Source of the DNA: Symbiodinium natans
Lineage: Eukaryota > Sar > Dinophyceae > Suessiales > Symbiodiniaceae
NCBI GenBank assembly: GCA_905221605.1
Contig: CAJNDS010002111.1
Location: forward strand, 312,565-376,564
DNA: 64,000 bases
Direction: 5' to 3'
Shown: in pieces, positions 56,901 through 64,000 of the stretch
Position numbering within the stretch: the first letter of the stretch is position 1
Layout: each line of letters starts with the position of its first letter
Translations under genes and position numbers: made by a program
Notes under the pieces: model-generated
The model's input: the letters and a program-made list of their open reading frames with translations, nothing else
Database searches by the model: none
Told to the model about the DNA's origin: nothing

Positions 56901-59900
56901 GAAGACTCAGACAGACCCTACATTCCGATGCGCCATGAAGCCCTGACCAACATCCCCCGCAGAAGCAAGCCCAACAGCCATGGAAAAGCCCCGAACCCTA
57001 AACCCTAAACCCTAGACCCCAAACCCTGAACCCTAAACCCTAGACCCCCAAACCCTAAACCCCAAAACCTAAACCGTAAACCCTAAACTTGGCCCTAAAC
57101 CCTAAGCCCAAACCAACAAATAAAGAAAAAGAGAGAGGCGGCGCCTGCACGTACTGGGACTTGCCGACGGGCCCCGTGCGGCAGGCATCCGGCGACTCGG
57201 GCGGCGTGGGGCAGCAGAAGGGCGCGGAGGTGGCGTCCTCTGTTCAAGGAGAGGAGGGGGTTTAGGGTTTAGGGTTTAGGGTTTCGGGTTTACGGTTTAG
57301 GGTTTAGGGTTTAGGGTTTAGGGTTTGGGGTTTGGGGTTTGGAGTTTAAGGTTTAGGGTTTCGGGTTTCGGGTTTCGGGTTTGCGGGGGGGGGGGGGGCT
57401 CTTCTTGAGGGGTGTTGGGGGTATGGGGTTCAGGGCTTCGGGTTTAGCGTTTCGGGGTTTGGGAGGTTTCGGGGCTTCAGGGTTTTGGCTGCAAACGTAT
57501 CAGGTCTCTGAGGTTCAAGCGTGTGGGATTAGGGAGCCTGCATGCGGAAAGGGGATGCTTGCATGCGGAAAACAGAAGCATGCAACATTCTGGTCGCCAC
57601 TTGTGCATGCTCGAGTTGGAGATGTCTCTATTTCTTGGCCTTTGACCTCACGAGTCCGGAGTCGCCGGAAACCAACCAGGAAAAGTAGCCACAAAGCACA
57701 GCAGACGTTACAATGACAAGGCCAATACCAGAAAAAGTGACAGGGAGAATGCCAGTACAAGAAGAATCGTGCTAGAGGCAACAGCAAGAACAAACACTAG
57801 CAGCAATAGGAACACTAACAACGGAAGCTAGAAAAAGCAAAAAGAATCAAATCAAACTAGAAAACATTCGTATCGGCGGCACCTGTCAGCAAGACAAATG
57901 CAACCGACCAAGCCAAAAAAAACAAAACGTCGATCCCCAGCTTTTATTGAAAACCCTATCAAGCCGAGAGCCCCCCCCCAAAAAAAAAAAATAATAATAA
58001 TAAAATAAACTCCTCCCACACACCCAAAGCCCCCCCCCCGCCTGCGGCGTGTGGTGGGCAGCCACGGTGTTGTTCCAGCTCCTCAAGGTCAGCCTCCAAA
58101 CGGGCTTCGGGGGGCATTTGCGGCTTGGGGGGGACTTGGTGGTTTGAGGCTTTTTGCTTGGGCGGAGCCTTGTGCTCCGGGGACCCTCCAGGGACCCTTC
58201 AGGGACCCTTCAGGGCAACGTGATATTGATAGTCCTGGGGACGAAACGGGCCGACTCCCCAATTTCCTCCAAAATTGTTTTTAACGAGGCCGTGTGGCTT
58301 GCTGCAGGGGCTGTAGCAGCCCACCAGCTGTCCCGTTTTCGGGTGGTGAAGCCGCAAATCCAGGGTACCCTCACCTCAAAGGGGGGCTTTGGGGGGGGTA
58401 GTGGGTTGCAAGCTTTGCCTGAGAGTTTAATATGGGTGAAACTGTAATTTTGAATTAAGTGAACTTGTTGATTTGGCCGTTTTGAAGTACAGGGTTGCTT
58501 TAGTTTACGGTCTTTGCGGGAGGGAGTTGGCGCAACTGCTGCGCTCATGCTCGGCAGTCGAGGCTATACGGTTTGGTGCTTGAGGGTGTTTTCAGGGTTT
58601 TAAGGGGTTAAGGGCTTACGAATGTTTTTGCGATGCAAAAAGGGGGTTCAAAGTTGGGGTCCCTTTCTTGGTGCTTTGGGGTTGAGGCTTCAAAAAACCT
58701 AAAACCTAAACCCTAAACCTTAAACCCTCAACCCGAAACCCTAACCCGAACTGACTCTGTCTTGGCACTTGAGCATGGAGCTTCAAAGCACTGCCGCGGT
58801 CCCCCAGAGCAGCACCAAACTTTGCAGAGCCCCGGACCGAAAACCTCATGCTAACTAAGCCCTGCTCTTCCCTTTTTGGGGTTCAGGGGCTGCCGAAGCC
58901 CTCCTGAGCCCTAAATCCTTTTGGGGTTTAGGGCTCCGTGTTTAGGGTCGCACGTGCCTGGCACGCTCTCCGTGGTTGGGCACTGGTCCACCTTGGGGGA
59001 GGCTGGGGAGGGGGCTTGGGGGCATTATATTGGCGATGGGGGGATGGGCATTGGCAGCAGCGTGGTCCGGTGAGGGCTTGGGATCCGTCAGTAAGATTCA
59101 AACCCCTAAACCCCCCTAAACCTCCGTAAACCCCTCCACTCGTGCGCGGCATTGGGGTCTAGGCTCTTAACAGTCCAGGGTGAGCGTGGAAGGTTCACAG
59201 GTCTAGGTGCCAAGTTGGGTAGACCTCTGAACCCCGGACCACCCATACCACCCCCCACCCCCTAAACCCCAAGCCCTAAACCCTGAAAACATGCGGCTGG
59301 AGTGGCCGAGACTTTTGAGCAGTCGATAATCTTCCCGCTCTCCACCTCATGGCTGGCTTCCGACCAGGCGAGGGAGAAGGGACCCCGGAGATGCTAAGCC
59401 ACCCCCCCCGCAAAAAATGGCTTACAGGGCACCTAGGCTTCGGGAACCGACAAAAACCTGACTTTAAAACGACCGCTGAGGTCTTTCGCCTTGGATCGAA
59501 ATCAGGGTTGGGCTGCCGACTTCGGGCTGCCAAGGGGTCAAGCGCAGAAGCTTACAGTTTGAGCCTGGAGTGAGTCCTCAAGCCTTCCCCATCAAGCTGC
59601 CAAGGCACCACTGCTTTGCCAGTGGAAGTGCTGACGCAGGAGCCGGTCACCTGAACTTAGGCGACAAGATCGGCCACCAGAAACCCCAAACCCGAACCCT
59701 AAAGCCTGCACGGCCAACCAACGAATGGTCGAGGCTGAGAGGGGCCTACATCTCTACCACATCCCAAGCCTGCATTTAACAATTCCCGGGCCTTCCTAAC
59801 CAACTCCTACACCCCTGACGTCCTAGGATGGCTCGGGGTGCTCTAAGTACCCCCAAACCCTGCGCACCTGAGCCTTCAGCCTACGCGCCGAACCCTGGAC

Positions 59901-62900
59901 CCTGAGTCTGAAATCCCCAGCCCTGAGCCCGAAACTTCAAATGGTCCCCAGGCTCTTCCCCCGAAGCAATGAGCCCCCAGATCCGCCTGGAACTTAAAGG
60001 GCAGGGTCCAGCCTCAGGCTCTTCCCGCTTATCTGAAAAAATGTGTAGGATAATCAGCATGTGCAGCATGTTTCTCAGGTACATGCTATGTATGTATATG
60101 TGCACATATGTATGAATATGCAGCACGCCGATATACCCAGCAATGAAGCCCTAGACACCTCAAACTTGCTGGTCCAAGATCTGAACCTGAAGGCCCCATG
60201 AAGATCTAAATATCTATGTATGTATGTATGTATGTATGTATGTATGTATGTATGTATGTGTGTATGTAAGTATAAGTATAAGTATAAGTATAAGTATAAG
60301 TATAAGTATAAGTATAAGTATAAGTATAAGTATAAGTATAAGTATAAAAGTATAAGTATATAAGTATATAAGTATATAAGTATATAAGTATATAAGTATA
60401 TAAGTATATAAGTATATAAGTATATAAGTATATAAGTATATAAGTATATAAGTATATAAGTATATAAGTATATAAGTATAAGTATAAGTACAAGTACAAG
60501 TACAAGTACAAGTACAAGTATAAGTATAAGTATAAGTATAAGTATAAGTATAAGTGTATGTATATATATATAGAGAGAGAGAGAGAGTATACACATACAT
60601 ATATATATATATATATGCTACCCCCCCCCCCCCAGCGACCTACCCTTTTTAGGCCTTTTTAGGCCTTTTTAACAAAAAATAACAAAGAAGGCCCCAAAAG
60701 TCGCGTAGTTAATCACGCATTGGAAGAATCTACATTTTGAATCTGAAGCGGACAATGCTGTTTTTAGATGTTTAGATCAGTGTTTTTCTATGCAAATTGT
60801 GCGTTTCAAGGGCAATTAATGTTTTGTTGAGCAACTAATCTATTTATACAGTTGTGTTTGTACGAGGCAAAGTACTAATCAAATAGTGAAACATTTTTCT
60901 TGGTTTTATGCGAATTTAGCTACTAGAGCAATTATTAAGCCAAGAGCCCAATTTGACTCAAGTGAATACTATTTAAAGGAGCATACTCAACCAAGATACG
61001 AAATAAACACCATTCTCAACCAAAAAATTGGCAAAGTGTGCGTTTAAAGTGCAAATACTGTATTTATACAGTTGTGTTTGTACTAGGCAAAGTATGCTCT
61101 CTGAAAAGTCCACTGAAATACCTTATGTTTACATATTCATGAATCGTTTTAATTTTTGAAATAATCATTTTATGCGAATTTAGCTACTAGAGTAATTATT
61201 AAGCAAATAGCCCAATTTGACTCAAGTGAATACCATTTAAAGGACCATACTCAACCAAAATACGAAAGAAGCACCATATTCAACCAACATATGGCAAAGT
61301 GTGGTTTAAAGGGCAAATAGTGCTTTGTTGAGCAACTAATGCATTGAAACAGTTGTGTTTATACCAGGCAAAGTATTATTGAAGTACTATCTGCAAAGTC
61401 AAATGAAACACCTTATGTTTACATATTCATGAAACAATTTTTTTGAAGTATTCATTCTATGCGAATTAAACTACTAGAGGAAAGTTTTAAGCAAATAGCC
61501 CAATTTGACTCAAGTGAATACTATTTAAAGGACCATACTTAACCAAATACGAAATAAACATTTGCGGAAATGGAAACGGTTCTACCTACATAACAATGAG
61601 ACAAAGATTGCTGAAGTATTCACTAAAGACCACTTATATACGATGTCTGAAAAGCACAATTTGCATGAGCAAGCTTAAAAATGCACAATAATGGAATAGA
61701 AGCGGTTCTACTTACATAACGATGAAACAAAGATGTCTGAAGTATTCAATAAAGACCACATATATACTATGCCTGAAAAACGCAACTTGCACAATCAGGC
61801 TTAAAAAATGCACAAGAATCCTCGAAAAGTACTTAGTGAAGGCCATACACAAGCAAATTCACAAATACATAAAAACATCCAAAAGCGCAAGCTTTTCAGG
61901 AGAATCTCTGGTAAAGTTTGGATTATAGGGTTTTGGGGTATTCCTGGACGAGTAGGAGTCACTTTTTAAGCAAACAATTCTAAGCAATAAATGCTTTTTC
62001 TCAAGACAAGTATTGCAAATGCTGCTTCTAGATAATTAATCGCATTTACCAGGCAAATATTATCCATGCGAATTGAGCTACCAGAGCACCAAGTAATGGC
62101 TGAATAAGGTCTACTACACTTGAGTACAACCAAAAGATGCACTAAACACTAGCGGCTCTACTTACATAATAACGAAACAAATAGTTCTGAAGCACTAGAA
62201 AGACCACTTGTATACTATTTCTGAAAAGCACAATTAGCATAAGCACACTTAAAAATGCGTAGTTGTTGCCTCGTGACCGTGAAGGCGAACCAAAAAGCCA
62301 AAATACCAAAACCAAAAAACCAAAAATACCAAAACCAAAAAAAACAAAAAAACCAAAACCAAAAAAACCAAAAATACCAAAAAAACCAATTTTCCGGGAC
62401 TCTTGGAGAAGCCTCATAGGGATTTCCTGAGAGTCCCGGAAAATTGGTTTTTTTGGTATTTTTGGTTTTTTTGGTTTTGGTTTTTTTGGTTTTTTTGGTT
62501 TTGGTTTTTTTGGTTTTTTTGGTTTTGGTTTTTTGGTTTTTTTGGTTTTGGTGTTTTTGGTTTTTTCTACTGTCCCGTGTATGCGATTTTAATTGTATTT
62601 TAGTCTACGCCCTAGGAAATACGCTATATTGCACACCGAGTTTGCTTGCAGTGCAGCTGGGTGACTTGAGACAAGGCGAAAAAGGGTAGGTCACTGGGGG
62701 GGGGGGTACCATATATATATATATGTATATATATAATATGTTTAGTGTGTATATAGAGGGAGAGTATATCTAGTAAGTATAGTAAAGGGAGTCGGGCTCA
62801 TGCAAGGGCGGCTCAGGGTTCATGGGATATAGGGTTCGGCGCCCAGGGACTCAGGAATCCCAAGCCCTAAATCCCAGTCGCAGAAGGTTGAGGGTTAGGG

Positions 62901-63847
62901 TTTAGGGTTTAGGGTTTAGGGTTTAGGGTTTAGGGTTTAGGGTTTAGGGTTTAGGGCTTCGGGCTCAGGGCTTAGGGCTTAGGGTTTAGGATGCCCGAGG
63001 GCAGCGCCATCGACCATGCTCACGTCAATCCAGTCGCAGCCGTCGTACTCCTCCACGGAAGAAACCCTCGACCCTCCATCCTGAGCTCACTGAAGCCTCG
63101 ACCCTACAACCCTCTGCAGTTCCGGGACCCTGAACCCAAAAGGCGTTCGGGGTGTTAGGGTTAGCGGGCCCGAACCCACAAAACCCTTACGCAAAACATT
63201 CCGCGAAAGAACGCAATCCGGGGCAGCCTGCTTCGCCGGATTGCAGGGCAGCCCTTGTTGCCCGAAGGTGGCCTCCAACAGTCGCAACAACACCGTTTTG
63301 GATCGGGTGTGGGTTTGGGGTTTAGGGTTTAGGGTTTGGGGTTTAGGGTTTAGGGTTCAGGGTTCAGGGTTCAGGGTTCAGGGTTTAGGGTTCAGGGTTC
63401 AGGGTTCATTCAGGGTTCAGGGTTTAGGGTTTAGGGTTTAGGGTTTAGGGTTTAGGGTTTAGGGTTTAGGGTTTAGGGTTTTGGGGCTCCCAGGGTTTTC
63501 TGGTCTTTGGCTTCGTTGGGCCTTCATGAATTGAGGGTTGCGGGGGCCTTGATGGGCTTAGAGGGCCTTGAGGGCCTTTGTGGCCTTAGAGGCTCTAAGG
63601 GCTGGTATGGTCTGATGCTTAGGATGAACGAAGCAGTCATCGTCTGACGGGTTCAGGGTTAGGGTTAGGAGCCATTATGAGTGCGACTGCGTGACGACTG
63701 CGGGGCTCTATAGGGCCCTCTACCTACCGTGCTTGCCGTGAGTTGCGGTGGGTTTGCATCCGGACTACCACGGCTCCCGGTAAGCAGCGCGCTCAAAGCA
63801 ACGCCTGCAAAACGAACGAAACCTGCCATGAGGATCAGCCAGTGCAT
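53641..63847 (-). CDS. Secreted thaumatin-like protein with Cys-rich C-terminal extension, about 12 exons
   Basis: Exons as read: 63847-63728, 63272-63213, 63050-63003, 59345-59295, about 58991-58965, about 58327-58235, 57237-57143, 56248-56168, 55192-55155, 54754-54678, 54020-53970, 53760-53641 (861 nt, 286 residues). MHWLILMAGFVRFAGVALSA is a signal peptide; an upstream in-frame Met at 63913 would make a longer N-terminus. Thaumatin-family landmarks occur in the right order: CDWIDVSMVDGAA, KIIDCSKV, VDQCP, LVGCYSPC, APFCCPTPPESPDAC, then QAYAYDDGTGLMTC and YTMTVYCP. The family normally ends about there. Here further Cys-rich exons follow (LCPGHGDSGEM, SCSGDACCPDGSTCP, GCPKPKEKDC), then a Trp-containing C-terminus (MLTVQWTWGF). 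Exons 5 and 6 have uncertain limits. Intron 3 holds a 2.1-kb AT-rich insertion. Role (glucan binding, defence or cell covering) is inference only. Confidence 0.85.
53838..53948. repeat. (GA)n microsatellite
   Basis: Run of GA units broken by AATGAATGAC near the middle, in the last thaumatin-gene intron. Confidence 0.95.
54540..55155. repeat. CCCTAAA arrays in thaumatin-gene introns
   Basis: Arrays at 54540-54655 and 55058-55150. The second begins immediately after the exon 9 donor, where the intron starts with GTAGGGCTTAGGG. Confidence 0.95.
57000..57390. repeat. Opposed telomere-type arrays around thaumatin exon 7
   Basis: CCCTAAA at 57000-57110 and TTTAGGG at 57255-57390 flank the exon 57143-57237. 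Confidence 0.9.
60215..60616. repeat. Compound microsatellite beside the AT-rich element
   Basis: (TATG)n, (AAGTAT)n, then (AAGTATAT)n, (AAGTAC)n, (AAGTAT)n again, and an alternating TA tract that abuts the element's terminal repeat. Confidence 0.95.
60617..62710. mobile_element. AT-rich 2.1-kb element with GC-rich terminal inverted repeats
   Basis: Left end (60617-60650) is a C-run followed by CAGCGACCTACCCTTTTT. The right end (62679-62710) is its inverted copy, with CAGTGACCTACCCTTTTT. Both ends abut TA/AT microsatellite, as expected for insertion into an alternating TA tract. The interior is far more AT-rich than the rest of the window and has no telomere-type repeat. It contains a unit of roughly 280 nt repeated at least three times (start points near 60909, 61174 and 61459, marked by GCGAATT and CCCAATTTGACTCAAGTGAA). 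No transposase frame is visible, so it is probably non-autonomous. It lies in thaumatin-gene intron 3. Confidence 0.7.
62285..62562. repeat. Long palindrome inside the AT-rich element
   Basis: The left arm is built of CCAAAA and CCAAAAATA units (about 62285-62404). The right arm is the matching GGTTTT/TATTTTTGG units (about 62432-62562). The inner stem is CCAATTTTCCGGGACTCT against AGAGTCCCGGAAAATTGG, around a loop of about 30 nt. A very stable hairpin could form. Confidence 0.75.
62893..63482. repeat. TTTAGGG arrays around thaumatin exons 2-3
   Basis: Arrays at 62893-62990 and 63315-63482, the second with many TTCAGGG variants. A further array is at 63921-63970. Confidence 0.9.
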
Positions 63848-64000
63848 GGACAGCCTCGAACTTCGTGTCCACAGGTGGAGCACAGCCTCGGATGCCAGAG
63901 AGCATGGAGGCATCTTTCTGTAGGGTTTAGGGTTTAGGGTTTAGGGTTTAGGGTTTAGGGTTTAGGGTTACAGGTGTCATAGAGTACACTTTTTGGATTC

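Noticed and set aside
58035-58102. Exon-like island LEADLEELEQHRGC within the thaumatin gene
   Set aside because: It would insert a coiled coil in the middle of the thaumatin domain, and the flanking exons already join in phase without it. It remains possible as an alternative exon.
63241-63441. Frames giving [13 protein letters not shown]-like text, here and in many other places
   Set aside because: This is the product of TTTAGGG and TTCAGGG arrays, not a protein.

Overview
The window is nuclear DNA of a eukaryote, most probably a dinoflagellate. The evidence is dense scattering of the plant/alveolate telomere-type repeat (TTTAGGG/CCCTAAA) in both orientations; all six recognisable genes lying on the minus strand; genes cut into many exons of about 35-400 nt; GC and GA splice donors used beside GT, with acceptors mostly of the form AG|G; and introns bounded by terminal inverted repeats (introners). 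There is no operon structure, CRISPR array, rRNA or tRNA that I can see. Almost every long open frame is a translation of telomere-type or other simple repeats; the real coding sequence is in short, GC-rich, codon-biased islands between them.

Five spliced genes and one intronless gene can be read, with reading phase carried across the splice junctions. From low to high coordinates, all on the minus strand: a membrane-tailed sulfotransferase-family protein (2294-6270, 9 exons); a cyclic-nucleotide-binding domain fused to a pyruvate,phosphate dikinase regulatory protein (15275-18269, 13 exons); a small two-exon secreted or type I membrane protein (23525-24095); a mitochondrial GrpE nucleotide exchange factor (42296-52300, about 12 exons); an intronless, predicted myristoylated two-repeat protein (42920-43870) lying wholly inside the last GrpE intron; and a secreted thaumatin-like protein with a Cys-rich C-terminal extension (53641-63847, about 12 exons).

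The other parts hold further minus-strand exon islands that I could not assemble. Coiled-coil type islands occur at about 98-2141, 6962-13348 and 19500-33185, on both sides of the sulfotransferase and PPDK-regulator genes. A different unknown gene, with a CxxC motif, is at 35312-41325. Two exons in the 30-33 kb stretch are duplicated.

Introns carry the telomere-type arrays, microsatellites, several families of inverted-repeat elements, and a 2.1-kb AT-rich insertion with GC-rich terminal inverted repeats (60617-62710) inside thaumatin-gene intron 3. Exon limits were worked out by hand from frame, splice signal and family resemblance. Those described as exact agree in phase; the rest are approximate. 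No database search or alignment was run.
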